From: Kitasatospora sp. GAS204B
Lineage (GTDB): Bacteria; Actinomycetota; Actinomycetes; Streptomycetales; Streptomycetaceae
Direction of reading: 5' to 3'
Length of the DNA: 64,000 bases
Assembly: GCF_029892155.1 (NCBI RefSeq)
Contig: NZ_JARZAG010000021.1
Span: 62,001 to 126,000 of the forward strand
In this document: in pieces, positions 18,399 through 26,686 of the stretch
Numbering within the stretch: position 1 is the stretch's first letter
Layout: each line of letters starts with the position of its first letter
Made by a program: the position numbers and the translations under genes
The notes under the pieces: generated by a model
What the model saw: the letters and a program-made list of their open reading frames with translations, nothing else
Told to the model about the DNA's origin: nothing
Database searches by the model: none

Positions 18399-18829
18399 GG
18401 GTTCCGGTCCGTTCCTTCGTCGGCTGAGCCGGCCGGGAGCCCTTCCTGTGCGCGCAGTTGCTCGACCGTGGCGAGCACCTGCTCCATGCTCTGCGGTGAC
18501 AGCCCCGCCACCCGCAGGGCGACACGCTGGACTCCGCTGTTGCGCAACTCACCGAGGAACGCCAGCTCGGCCGTGACCCTGTCGGCGGTGCTGTCGTCGA
18601 AGAAGTAGGCCGCGGGGACGCCGAAGAACCCCGCCAGCGCCTCGAGGTGCCGCCTGGTGGGGTTGTCCCGCCGCCCGGTGCGCAGCTGCCACAGATAGAC
18701 GTGGGAGAGGGAGGCGCCACCGCGTTCGCGCAGCAGGTCGGCCACTTCGTGGTTGCTGTAGGGGCCTCGGTCGGGTGGGTGGACCGTCTCGAACAGCGCG
18801 TTCAGTCGCTCCTGGAGTGTCCTGGTCAA
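18395..18829 (-). CDS. XRE-family repressor of the ImmA-type module
   Basis: 144 residues from a TTG at 18829 preceded by GAGGGG at ~5 nt, a convincing start. HTH at ~22-72: SNHEVADLLRERGGASLSHVYLWQLRTGRRDNPTRRHLEALAGFFGVPAAYFF, split here as helix 2 (HEVADLLRE), recognition helix (SLSHVYLWQLRTG) and the LAGFFGVPAAYF helix typical of this class. The C-terminal third (ALRVAGLSPQSMEQVLATVEQL) is helical and may be the protease-sensitive or dimer part. First gene of the XRE / ImmA / MAB_1171c operon. Confidence 0.85.
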   Translation of the reverse strand: MTRTLQERLNALFETVHPPDRGPYSNHEVADLLRERGGASLSHVYLWQLRTGRRDNPTRRHLEALAGFFGVPAAYFFDDSTADRVTAELAFLGELRNSGVQRVALRVAGLSPQSMEQVLATVEQLRAQEGLPAGSADEGTDRNP

Positions 18830-18915
18830 AAGAACCCCTCCCCGGTCCTCAGGATGAACGTGAGCTGACGCAGCGTACCGATCATGCGACAGTCAGCATG
18901 GTAGCCGAACGCACT

Positions 18916-18952
18916 GTCGCCGGGCCCGGGCCGGTGGCCCGAACCCGGCGAC
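18916..18952. terminator. Hairpin after the lectin/beta-helix gene
   Basis: Stem of 9 bp (GTCGCCGGG / CCCGGCGAC) plus 6 bp (CGGGCC / GGCCCG) separated by a 2-nt internal loop, GGT apical loop; 32 bp beyond the stop at 18985. Confidence 0.65.
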
Positions 18953-18984
18953 GGCCGGTGCCTGCCCGGGGCAGGGATCCGAGC

Positions 18985-20115
18985 TCAGGGACCCGAGGTC
19001 AGGTACGTCACCGTGGAGCCGCTGGAGACCTGGCCCCCGGAGCCGTTGATCACGTGGCTGATGGTGCCGCTGCCGCCGAGCGAGACGGTGACCATGTCGT
19101 GGAAGGCCGAGCCGCTGCCGGGGACCTCGATCGCCCGGTCGGCGACCACCGACGGGTTGGTGCTCATGTAGCAGTAGACGCCGAGCCCCCAGGCCTGGTG
19201 TGAGGTGACCGAGTCGGCGACCTTGTAGGAGGGGTAGCCGTTCTGCCCGCCGCCAGGGGTCCAACTCGCGTTGTCCGGGACGTCGTAGGGCATCTCGGAC
19301 TGGTAGAAGTAGGTCCGGCCGCCGTTGCCGTTCCAGAGCGTCTGGTACTGCTGGTAGTGCTCGACCGCCAGGCCGTACATGGTGACGTTGTCGCCGTTGA
19401 CCACCAGGCCGTTGGCGGCGGTGTTGGTGTTCCAGCCGAAGGTGCCGCCGTTGCCGTGGTCGGCCCGCCAGATCCACAGGTCGTTGCCGATGGTGTCGTT
19501 GCTGTTCACCACCAGGGATCGGGTGGCCTGGCCGGCCACGTCGCCGCCGACCCGGAAGAAGACGTCCTGGAGGCTGGTCGGGTCGGCCGCGTGCGAGGCG
19601 GTCGCGCCGGCGGGGCCGATCTGCACCAGGGAGGAGCTGTTGGTGGTGCCCGCGCTGACGATCAGTCCGGCGATGTCGATGCCGTTCACGTCGGCGGTGG
19701 TGATCGCGGTGACGCCGTTGTCGGGCACCAGGGTCGCCATGCCGAGTCCGAGCACCACGGTGTCCGGCTTGGTGATGTTCAGCGGCGCGTTGAGGTGGTA
19801 GACGCCCGGCGTGACCAGCAGGTTCTTGCCGGCGGCGAGCGCGGCGTTGATGGTGGCGGCGGTGTCACCGGCCTTCACCACGTAGAACTGGGTGATCGGG
19901 ATCGTGGTGCCCGCGGTGCTGCCGCCGGTCCAGTCCGGGCCGGTGGCGTTGGTGCGCAGGGCCGGCACCATGACGTTGTAGAGGCCGGTGGAGTCCTCGT
20001 ACAGGTAGGGCTTCTCCCGCACGGTCGGCGTCTGGGCCACCGTGGTGTAGGTCGGGAAGGACTGCGCGGGGGCGCCGTTGTCGCCGACGAAGACCATGTT
20101 CCAGTTGGAGCCGCC
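18985..20115 (-). pseudogene. Distal half of interrupted lectin/beta-helix secreted protein
   Basis: This reading frame is the direct in-frame continuation of the upstream gene past its TAG at 20118-20116. It encodes ~376 residues of right-handed beta-helix type: LLVTPGVYHLNAPLNITKP, DTVVLGLGMATLVPDNGVTAI, SLQDVFFRVGGDVAG, GLVVNGDNVTMYGLAVEHYQQYQ and a C-terminal FHDMVTVSLGGSGTISHVIN. These match pectate-lyase-superfamily secreted proteins of streptomycetes, related to GH55-like enzymes and sometimes misnamed adenylyl cyclase. An internal ATG at 20097 could start translation, but I see no ribosome site or signal peptide, so an independent exported product is unlikely. Annotated as broken unless the amber codon is suppressed or is a sequencing error. 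Confidence 0.75.
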
Positions 20116-21228
20116 CTAGCTGCCCATCGTGCTGTCCTGGGTCAGGTACTGCTGCTGGGTACCGGAGTTGATCTGGCCGGAGACCTTCGAGTCGCCGATG
20201 AACCCGCCGGAGGACCAGTTGCTGCTGCTGTTGCCCGAGGTGTAGTCGTCCAGGGTCATGTTGCCGTGCACGTCGACCCGGCGGAACGGATCGGCCTGCG
20301 AGACGGCGTACTCCAGGGTGCCGGAGCTCGGCGTGTCGGAGAGGTTCTCCACGTCGCGCCAGAAGTTCTGGGTGGCGTTGCCGCCGGACCAGGCGGCGTC
20401 CACGTGGATGCCGCCGCCGGTCAGCGAGACGTCGTCGGGGGACGCGCCGAGGCCGGCCACCTGGGTGTAGAAGCCCACCGGCACGTCGACGTCGTAGCTG
20501 CCCGGCGTGAACAGCAGCGCGTACCGGTCGGTGCCGAACTGGTTCGACTGCTGGGAGCCGTAGACCGAGTCGATGGTCGACTGGATGCTGGCGGCGGACA
20601 TCGACGGGTCGAAGATCTTGACGTTCGGTCCCAGGTCGGGATTGTTCGGGTTGGGCGGCGGGGCGCTGCCGCCGACCTGGTTCAGCGCGTAGGACTGCGC
20701 GGCCGTGCCGTTGCAGGTGTACTGCTGCAGCTGCACCGCGTCCGCGGTCGAGGCGGACGGTACGTCAAGGCAGAGCCCGCTGTAGTGGTTGACGAAGTGG
20801 TAGCCACCGCCGCTCTCGGCCACCGGCTGCCACTCCTGGCTGCTCCAGCCGCCGTTCGACCAGAGGTGGATCTGCGCGCCGCCGGCGGTCGACGGACCGG
20901 CCACGTCGATCGCCGGCTGGGCGCCGTTGGCGTTGACGATCACGTAGTAGCCGGCATCGGTCGCCGGCAGCAACTGCCACTGCTGGGCGCCGGTGCCGTT
21001 GCAGGTGTACTGCTGCACGGCGGTGCCGTTGGCGGTGGCGCCGGAAGCGGCGTCCACGCACTTGCCGCTGTTGGCGTTCACCAGGTTGTACCAGGCTGAA
21101 CTGGAGACGGCGGCGTGCGCGCCCGTCGCGCCGCCCACCGTGGAGAGCGCGGCGGCGACCAGGACCGCGGCGGCCCCCGGTCCGGCCAGGCGGCGCGTCG
21201 GCCGACCGTGCTTCAGGAAGCGTTTCAT
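20116..21228 (-). CDS. Secreted ricin-type lectin plus beta-helix protein, proximal half (ends at in-frame TAG)
   Basis: 370 residues up to a TAG at 20118-20116. ATG at 21228 follows GAGAGG at 5 nt. The signal peptide RRLAGPGAAAVLVAAALSTVGGATGAHA is cleaved near residue 39. Residues ~40-185 form a ricin-B/RICIN beta-trefoil with GKCVDAASGATANGTAVQQY, GTGAQQWQL, and the QxW repeats SSQEWQP and SGLCLDV. After a Pro/Asn linker the beta-helix domain starts (NVKIFDPSMSAASIQSTID). Homologous proteins run on through VFVGDNGAPAQSFP, encoded immediately after the TAG. Divergent from a chitinase that also carries a ricin domain, so both probably act on wall or plant polysaccharide. Confidence 0.8.
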   Translation of the reverse strand: MKRFLKHGRPTRRLAGPGAAAVLVAAALSTVGGATGAHAAVSSSAWYNLVNANSGKCVDAASGATANGTAVQQYTCNGTGAQQWQLLPATDAGYYVIVNANGAQPAIDVAGPSTAGGAQIHLWSNGGWSSQEWQPVAESGGGYHFVNHYSGLCLDVPSASTADAVQLQQYTCNGTAAQSYALNQVGGSAPPPNPNNPDLGPNVKIFDPSMSAASIQSTIDSVYGSQQSNQFGTDRYALLFTPGSYDVDVPVGFYTQVAGLGASPDDVSLTGGGIHVDAAWSGGNATQNFWRDVENLSDTPSSGTLEYAVSQADPFRRVDVHGNMTLDDYTSGNSSSNWSSGGFIGDSKVSGQINSGTQQQYLTQDSTMGS

Positions 21229-21397
21229 GGTGACCTCTCCCGAGCGGGATTTTGTTTCTTGAAGGAAGCAGAGCCGATACCGCCGCGTCAAGGCTTCCGT
21301 TCATCCCGGTAGGTGGCCCTCGTGCTGCCTCGGGGGAGCTGCAACTATGCAGTGAATCAGATGACTTGAGGCAACGCCAGCCTACTGGACGGTCTAG

Positions 21398-21409
21398 TGG
21401 TCCAGACCA
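21398..21409. promoter_or_regulatory. DasR-type (dre-like) box
   Basis: TGGTCCAGACCA matches 11 of 12 bases of the dre core TGGTCTAGACCA; the flanking AG..TG gives AGTGGTCCAGACCATG. A second half, GGTCTAG, lies directly before it (21391-21397), so the block resembles the direct repeats of Streptomyces chitinase promoters. It lies 170 bp from the lectin start and 241 bp from the chitinase start. In streptomycetes DasR represses chitin genes until glucosamine-6-phosphate accumulates. The rest of the 21229-21649 intergenic region shows no gene. Confidence 0.7.
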
Positions 21410-21649
21410 TGTGGGGCTTCATCTTCTGCACGCGATCGGGCGGTGAACCGCGTTCCGGCAACATCGTGCGCAGGTAGGCAAGTGCGCAGGTCAGAACCGT
21501 TGCGGCGGGTCTGGGGCGGTCCGTTCTGGTGATTCATTGGGAAGGTTTCCTGTTACAAGCCTTGACGAGGTGTCATGAGCGCGCGCAGACTCCCGTTCTG
21601 CTCGGGTCGGATGAAACACCCCCGCCATCGGCCACCTACGGAGCCCCTG

Positions 21650-22987
21650 ATGCGTTTCAAACACGGCACCGCCACGCTCGTCACGACCGTCGTCGCCTCC
21701 GCCGCCGCCTTCCTGGGCACCGCGGGCCAGGTACACGCGGCGACCGCAGCTCTTCCCGCCCACTTCGCCGCCCCCTACCTGCAGCTGAGCAGCGGCACCG
21801 CAGCCGACCTGGCGTCCGACATGAACGCCACCGGTCTGAAGAACTACACGCTCGCCTTCCTCATCCCGCAGTCCGGCTGCACCGCGCAGTGGGAGGCCGG
21901 CGGCGACCCGGTGGGCGCCTACACCTCGCAGATCAACGCGCTCAAGGCGGCCGGCGGCAGCGTCATCATCTCGTTCGGCGGCGCCCAGGGCGGCGAGCTG
22001 GCGCAGACCTGCACCTCGGTCTCCGCGCTCACCGCCGCCTACGCCAACATCGTCAACACCTACGGTGTGACCCGCCTCGACTTCGACATCGAGGGCGGCA
22101 CCCTGGGCGACACCGCCGCCAACCAGCGCCGCAACCAGGCGCTCGCCGCGCTGCAGGCGCAGAATCCCTCGGTGCAGGTGGCGTACACCCTCGCGGTGGC
22201 CCCGAACGGGCTGCCGTCGCAGGAGTACGGCGTGCTGACCGACGCTCAGAGCCAGGGCGTCAACGTCAGCGCGGTCAACATCATGACCATGGACTTCGGC
22301 AACGGCGAGAACGCGCTGAACGACGCCGAGTCGGCCGCCACCGCCAGTGCCGGCCAGCTCGCCGGCCTCTACGGCATCTCCACCTCGGCCGCCTACGGCC
22401 GGCTCGGCCTGACCCCGATCGCCGGCCAGAACGACGACAACGAGTACTTCTCGCAGTCCGACGCGCAGACCCTGGAGAGCTTCGCCGCCGCCCGAGGCGT
22501 CCAGGAACTCTCCTTCTGGGAGGTCGACTACTACGACAAGCCGACCGGCTACGCCTACTCCCGGATCTTCAACCAGCTGACCGGCGGCGGACCCGGCCCG
22601 GGCCGCACCGGCCAGATCACCGGCTACGGCGGCAAGTGCGTGGACGTGGCCGGCGCCGCCACCGCCAACGGCACGGCGGTCCAGCTCTACGACTGCAACG
22701 GCACCGGGGCCCAGCAGTGGACCGTGGGTACCAACGGCACCTTGAGCGCCCTGGGCAAGTGCATGGACGTGACCGCCGCCGGCACCGCCGACGGCACCCA
22801 GGTGCAGCTGTACGACTGCAACGGCAGCGGCGCCCAGGTCTGGCAGCCCCAGTCCAACGGTGAACTGGTCAACCCAAGTTCGGGCAAGTGCCTGGACGCC
22901 ACCGGCCCCAGCTCCGCCAACGGCACCCGGCTGCAGATCTGGACCTGCTACGACAGCGCCAACCAGCAGTGGACGCTGCCCAGCTGA
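21650..22987 (+). CDS. Secreted GH18 chitinase with ricin-type lectin domain
   Basis: 445 residues; ATG at 21650, GGAG 6 nt upstream. Signal TLVTTVVASAAAFLGTAGQVHA (cleavage ~ residue 30). GH18 TIM barrel ~35-315: SVIISFGGAQGG (second conserved strand), catalytic DxDxE as RLDFDIEGG, NIMTMDFGNG and ELSFWEVDYYD. This is the bacterial GH18 type close to chitinase D / ChiC-like enzymes; the proton donor is the Glu of DIEGG. A ricin-B trefoil (~320-445) repeats GKCVDVAGAATANGTAVQLYDCNG-like units three times (QQW, QVW, QQW). Chitin hydrolysis outside the cell; likely DasR-regulated through the box at 21398. Confidence 0.92.
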   Translation: MRFKHGTATLVTTVVASAAAFLGTAGQVHAATAALPAHFAAPYLQLSSGTAADLASDMNATGLKNYTLAFLIPQSGCTAQWEAGGDPVGAYTSQINALKAAGGSVIISFGGAQGGELAQTCTSVSALTAAYANIVNTYGVTRLDFDIEGGTLGDTAANQRRNQALAALQAQNPSVQVAYTLAVAPNGLPSQEYGVLTDAQSQGVNVSAVNIMTMDFGNGENALNDAESAATASAGQLAGLYGISTSAAYGRLGLTPIAGQNDDNEYFSQSDAQTLESFAAARGVQELSFWEVDYYDKPTGYAYSRIFNQLTGGGPGPGRTGQITGYGGKCVDVAGAATANGTAVQLYDCNGTGAQQWTVGTNGTLSALGKCMDVTAAGTADGTQVQLYDCNGSGAQVWQPQSNGELVNPSSGKCLDATGPSSANGTRLQIWTCYDSANQQWTLPS

Positions 22988-23004
22988 GCCCCACCGGCAC
23001 CAAT

Positions 23005-23050
23005 CCGGGAGCAGTCCCACCGTGCCCGGGCACGGTGGGACTGCTCCCGG
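23005..23050. terminator. Very long bidirectional terminator hairpin
   Basis: 46-bp perfect palindrome (core GGGAGCAGTCCCACCGTGCC with its complement) filling the gap between the converging chitinase and urease alpha genes. Confidence 0.8.
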
Positions 23051-23052
23051 TG

Positions 23053-24762
23053 TCAGAGGAAGTAGAGGCGGCTGAGCGGCACGTCCTGCGCGGGCTCGGA
23101 CCGCACCGGGGTGCCGTCGAGGGTCACCAGGCCATTGCGCGGGTCGACCTGGACGTCGCCCAGGCGGGCGTTGCGGATCAGGTCGGCCGGGCCGATGCCC
23201 CTGGTTCCCCTGACCGCCACCCGGCGCCGCCGGGTGGCCATGGCGTCGTACGGACGGCCGAACGAACCGGACTCGGCGGCGGCCCGGGCGACGAACGCGA
23301 CGGACAGGTCGGCGGCCGTCGCGCCGTGCGCGCCGAACAGCGGGCCGAGGACGAGCGGTTCGCAGGCCTCGGTGGCCGCGTTCGGATCGCCCGTCACGCC
23401 GTAGGCGGGGAAGCCGGCCTTGAGGACCAGCTGGGGCTTCGCGCCGAAGAACGCGGGCCGCCAGAGCACGAGGTCGGCGAGCTTGCCGACCTCGATCGAG
23501 CCGACCTCGTGGGCGAGGCCGTGCGCGATGGCGGGGTTGATGGTGAGCTTCGCGATGTAGCGCAGGACGCGGGCGTTGTCGTCGTCGGGCCCGTCGCCCG
23601 CCATGGGACCGACATCGGCTTTCATCTTGGCCGCCACGGCGAAGGTGCGGCGGACGGTCTCGCCGGCGCGGCCCATGCCCTGCGCGTCGGAGGAGGTGAT
23701 GCCGATGACCCCGAGGTCGTGCAGGACATCCTCGGCGCCCATGGTCCCGGCGCGGATCCGGTCGCGGGCCATCGCGGCGTCGCCCGGCAGGTCGGTCTTG
23801 AGCCCGTGGACGGAGACGATCATGCCGTAGTGCTCGGCGACCGCGTCCCGGCCGTAGGGGAGGGTGGGGTTGGTGGAGGAGCCGATGATGTTCGGGACCC
23901 CGGCCATCTTGAGGACGTTGGGGACGTGTCCGCCGCCGCAGCCTTCGATGTGGAAGGCGTGGATGGTGCGGCCTTCGAGGACGGCCAGGGTGTCCTCGAC
24001 CGAGAGGCACTCGTTGGGGCCGTCGGTGTGCAGGGCGACCTGGACGTCGTGTTCCTCGGCGACGCGCAGTGCGGTGTCGAGGGCGCGGGTGTGGGCGCCC
24101 ATGTCCTCGTGCACCTTGAAGCCGCAGGCGCCGCCCTCGGCCAGCGCCTCGACCAGCGGCTCCGGGTCGGAGGACGAACCCCGGCCCAGGAAACCGATGT
24201 TGACGGGCCAGGCGTCGAAGGCGTTGAAGGCGTGGCGCAGCGCCCAGGGGGAGTTGACGCCGACGCCCCAGGCGGGGCCGATCTCCTGGCCGATGATCGT
24301 GGTGACACCGGAGGCGAGCGAGGCCTCCATGATGCGCGGGGACATCAGGTGCACGTGGGTGTCGACGGCGCCGGCGGTGGCGATCAGGCCCTCGCCGGAG
24401 ACGATCGTGGTGCCGGTACCGACCACCACGTCGACCCCTTGAAGCGTGTCCGGGTTGCCGGCCCGGCCGATCGCGGCGATCCGGCCCTCGCGGATCCCGA
24501 TGGAGGTCTTGCGGATGCCCTGGATCGCGTCGATCACCAGCACGTTGCTGATGACCACGTCACAGGTCTCGCGGACGGCCGCGGCCTTGAGGTGCAGTCC
24601 GTCGCGGGCGGTCTTGCCGAAGCCGACCAGGAACTCCTCGCCCGGCAGCTGCGAGTCGGACTCGACCCGGACCACCAGGCCCGAGTCGCCGAGGCGCACC
24701 CGGTCACCGGCTCTCGGGCCGTGCACGGCGGCGTACTCGTGGGGTTCGATCGTCGTGCTCAC
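23053..24762 (-). CDS. Urease alpha-subunit homologue with altered active-site flap
   Basis: 569 residues, the normal UreC length. Metal ligands are all visible: AVDTHVHLM (two His), CGFKVHED (carbamylated Lys and following His), ALHTDGPNE (His), IHAFHIEGCGGGH (His) and TSSDAQGMGR (Asp). But the mobile flap, normally MVCHHLDP with the catalytic-site Cys, reads IVSVHGLKTD: Cys is replaced by Val, the first His is kept and the second is Gly. Starts with GTG overlapping the gamma-beta stop (GTGA). By family it would hydrolyse urea at a Ni2 centre; the changed flap suggests altered kinetics or substrate. No ureD/E/F/G in the window. Cotranscribed with two deiminases. Confidence 0.88.
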   Translation of the reverse strand: MSTTIEPHEYAAVHGPRAGDRVRLGDSGLVVRVESDSQLPGEEFLVGFGKTARDGLHLKAAAVRETCDVVISNVLVIDAIQGIRKTSIGIREGRIAAIGRAGNPDTLQGVDVVVGTGTTIVSGEGLIATAGAVDTHVHLMSPRIMEASLASGVTTIIGQEIGPAWGVGVNSPWALRHAFNAFDAWPVNIGFLGRGSSSDPEPLVEALAEGGACGFKVHEDMGAHTRALDTALRVAEEHDVQVALHTDGPNECLSVEDTLAVLEGRTIHAFHIEGCGGGHVPNVLKMAGVPNIIGSSTNPTLPYGRDAVAEHYGMIVSVHGLKTDLPGDAAMARDRIRAGTMGAEDVLHDLGVIGITSSDAQGMGRAGETVRRTFAVAAKMKADVGPMAGDGPDDDNARVLRYIAKLTINPAIAHGLAHEVGSIEVGKLADLVLWRPAFFGAKPQLVLKAGFPAYGVTGDPNAATEACEPLVLGPLFGAHGATAADLSVAFVARAAAESGSFGRPYDAMATRRRRVAVRGTRGIGPADLIRNARLGDVQVDPRNGLVTLDGTPVRSEPAQDVPLSRLYFL

Positions 24763-25466
24763 CGCTCGCCCTCCAACTCGTCGGTCAGGGCTCCGAGGTA
24801 GCCGCACGCGGCGGCTCTGCGCAGTGCTTGCTGCTTGGCGCCCGGTGCGTCCAGCGGGCCGTCGACCAGCCCGGCGAAGCCGATCGCGACGCGGGCACCG
24901 CCGATCGGGACGAGTCCGACCTCGATCACCGCGCCCGGGTCGAAGCGCACGGACGAGCCGGCCGGGACGGCGAGCCGCATGCCGTAGGCGGTGGGGCGGT
25001 CGAAGTCGAGCCGGGGGTTGGCCTCGAAGAAGTGGAAGTGGGACGTCACGCTCACCGGCACCGTCGCGGTGTTGCGGACCGTCAGAGTGTGGACCGGCTG
25101 CGGCAGGTACGCCGTGTCGGTGCCGGATATCACGGCACCGGGCGCGGCCTCGCCCAGGCTCCCGCCGCCGAACGGGTCGGGGACCACCGCCAGCCGGGTG
25201 CCGTCGGCGAACACCGCCTCGACGTTGACCTCGGTGACGAGGTCCGGCACGCCCGGCAGGACGTCCTGCGGCCCGAGCACGCAGCGGGCGCGCTCGATCG
25301 CCTCGGCCAGGCGCACGCCGTCCCGGGCCGCCTCGCAGACGGTGTCCGCGATCAGCGCGGTGGCTTCGGGCACGTTGAGCAGCAGCCCGCGCAGGCGGCG
25401 GGCGCGGGCCAGTTCGGCGGCTGTGAAGATCAGCAGCCGGTCGCGCTCGGTCGGGGTCAGCCGCAC
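24759..25466 (-). CDS. Fused urease gamma-beta subunit
   Basis: 235 residues from a GTG at 25466, 4 bp after the upstream deiminase stop. The first ~100 residues are UreA-like (RLTPTERDRLLIFTAAELARAR, LNVPEATALIADTVCEAARDG, VLPGVPDLVTEVNVEAVFADGTRL). The rest is UreB-like (PGAVISGTDTAYLP, ITVRN-type TLTVRNTATVPVSVTSHFHFFEANPRLDFDR, GMRLAVPAGSSVRFDPG). The SHFHFFEAN segment is the standard beta-subunit signature. Gamma-beta fusions are known in several ureases. It ends with a short extra tail (QQALRRAAACGYLGAL). Operon partner of the alpha subunit through a 4-bp overlap. Confidence 0.9.
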   Translation of the reverse strand: MRLTPTERDRLLIFTAAELARARRLRGLLLNVPEATALIADTVCEAARDGVRLAEAIERARCVLGPQDVLPGVPDLVTEVNVEAVFADGTRLAVVPDPFGGGSLGEAAPGAVISGTDTAYLPQPVHTLTVRNTATVPVSVTSHFHFFEANPRLDFDRPTAYGMRLAVPAGSSVRFDPGAVIEVGLVPIGGARVAIGFAGLVDGPLDAPGAKQQALRRAAACGYLGALTDELEGER

Positions 25467-25470
25467 GGCG

Positions 25471-26640
25471 TCACCCGGCCGGCTGGTCGTGGGTGGAGCA
25501 GTGGATGCCGCCGCCACCACCGGCGATGGTGTCGATCTGGAGCGGGACGATCTCGCGGTTCGGGAAGTGCTCCTTCATCAGCCCCTGCGCGTGCTCGTCG
25601 GCCTTCGGGTCGCCGAACAGCGGCAGGTAGACGCCCTTGTCACCGATGTAGAAGTTCAGGTACGAGGAGACGAAGGCCTCGCCGCGGCCGGTGATCAGGT
25701 CGGGGTCCGGCTGCTGGAGGTCGATGACCGTCAGCGGTTTGCCGGTCGCGTCGGTGGCGCCCGCGAGGACGGTCCGGGCCTGGTCGGCCGAGCGCGACCA
25801 GACGTCCGCCGGCATGCCGGGGAAGGCCTGGTCCAGGAACACGACACCGGGGCCCGCGAATCGGGCGAGGCAGTCCACGTGCGCGTCGGTGATGTCCTGG
25901 CCGCGTACGCCGGCCAGCCAGATCACCTTGGTCACGCCCAGGGCCGCCTTGAGGTCCGCCTCGATCTGGTCACGGCTCTTGCCGGGGTTGCGGTTGTCGT
26001 TGACCACCGAGCTCTCGGTGACCAGCAGGGTGCCCTGGCCGTCGCTCTCGAACGAGCCGCCCTCGGCGACGACCGGGGTGCCGATCCGGTCCAGGCCGTA
26101 CTTGGCCAGGACTGCGCGGGCGACGCCGGCGTCGTTCGCGTGCTGCTGCTTGCCGCCCCAGCCGCTGAAGTTGAAGTCGGCGCCCTTCACCTTTCCGGCC
26201 TCCTCGACGAACACCGGCACGGTGTCGCGGGCCCACAGGTCGTCCACCGGGGTCGAGAAGATCTCGATGTCCGAGCCGCAGGCGTTCTGCGCCGAAGCCT
26301 CCTGGCCGGGCCGCACCAGCAGGACGACCGGCTCGCGGCTCCCGATCGCCCGCGCCACACCTGCGATGTCCTTGCGGACGGCGTCGAGCTGCCCACCCCA
26401 GATCTCCTGCGACGCGGGCCACGCCATGAACGTGCGCGCGTGCTTCTCCCACTCGGCGCCGAGCCGGCGTCCGGCCGTCGCGCTGGTCGAACTGCCGGGC
26501 TGGACAAGCCCGTTGGAGGCTGGCGTGCCGGGTCCGGCCGAGCCGTCGGGCCCGGTGCAGGCCGCGGCGCCGAGCGCGACGACGCCGGCACCGGCGAGGG
26601 ACCGCAGCACGGTACGGCGGGAAAGGGCGGACAGGGCCAC
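25471..26640 (-). CDS. Exported (Tat/lipoprotein) agmatine-deiminase-family protein
   Basis: 389 residues from a GTG at 26640 (GGAGA 6 nt upstream). N-terminus LSRRTVLRSLAGAGVVALGAAAC has a twin-arginine motif followed by a lipobox Cys near residue 27, so the enzyme is probably Tat-exported and lipid-anchored. Deiminase signatures: TFMAWPASQEIWGG, DLWARDTVPVF (substrate-binding Asp), FNFSGWGGKQ, EGGSFESDG, ITDAHVDCLARF (catalytic His/Asp), and the nucleophile Cys in GGGGGIHCSTHDQP. Family reaction: guanidino group to ureido group plus ammonia (agmatine to N-carbamoylputrescine); a peptidylarginine-type substrate is possible. Between a cytoplasmic paralogue and the urease genes. Confidence 0.88.
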   Translation of the reverse strand: MALSALSRRTVLRSLAGAGVVALGAAACTGPDGSAGPGTPASNGLVQPGSSTSATAGRRLGAEWEKHARTFMAWPASQEIWGGQLDAVRKDIAGVARAIGSREPVVLLVRPGQEASAQNACGSDIEIFSTPVDDLWARDTVPVFVEEAGKVKGADFNFSGWGGKQQHANDAGVARAVLAKYGLDRIGTPVVAEGGSFESDGQGTLLVTESSVVNDNRNPGKSRDQIEADLKAALGVTKVIWLAGVRGQDITDAHVDCLARFAGPGVVFLDQAFPGMPADVWSRSADQARTVLAGATDATGKPLTVIDLQQPDPDLITGRGEAFVSSYLNFYIGDKGVYLPLFGDPKADEHAQGLMKEHFPNREIVPLQIDTIAGGGGGIHCSTHDQPAG

Positions 26641-26686
26641 GTGGTTCTCCGGGGATCGGGGGGCGGGTGCCGGGTGCCGTACTGGC

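Noticed and set aside
18985-20097. Independent gene starting at the internal ATG 20097
   Set aside because: It has no ribosome site or signal peptide and continues the upstream frame exactly, so it is treated as the distal part of an interrupted gene.
21491-24010. Long minus-strand frame antisense to the chitinase and out of phase with urease alpha
   Set aside because: No recognisable domain; the overlapping chitinase and urease frames carry complete family motifs.
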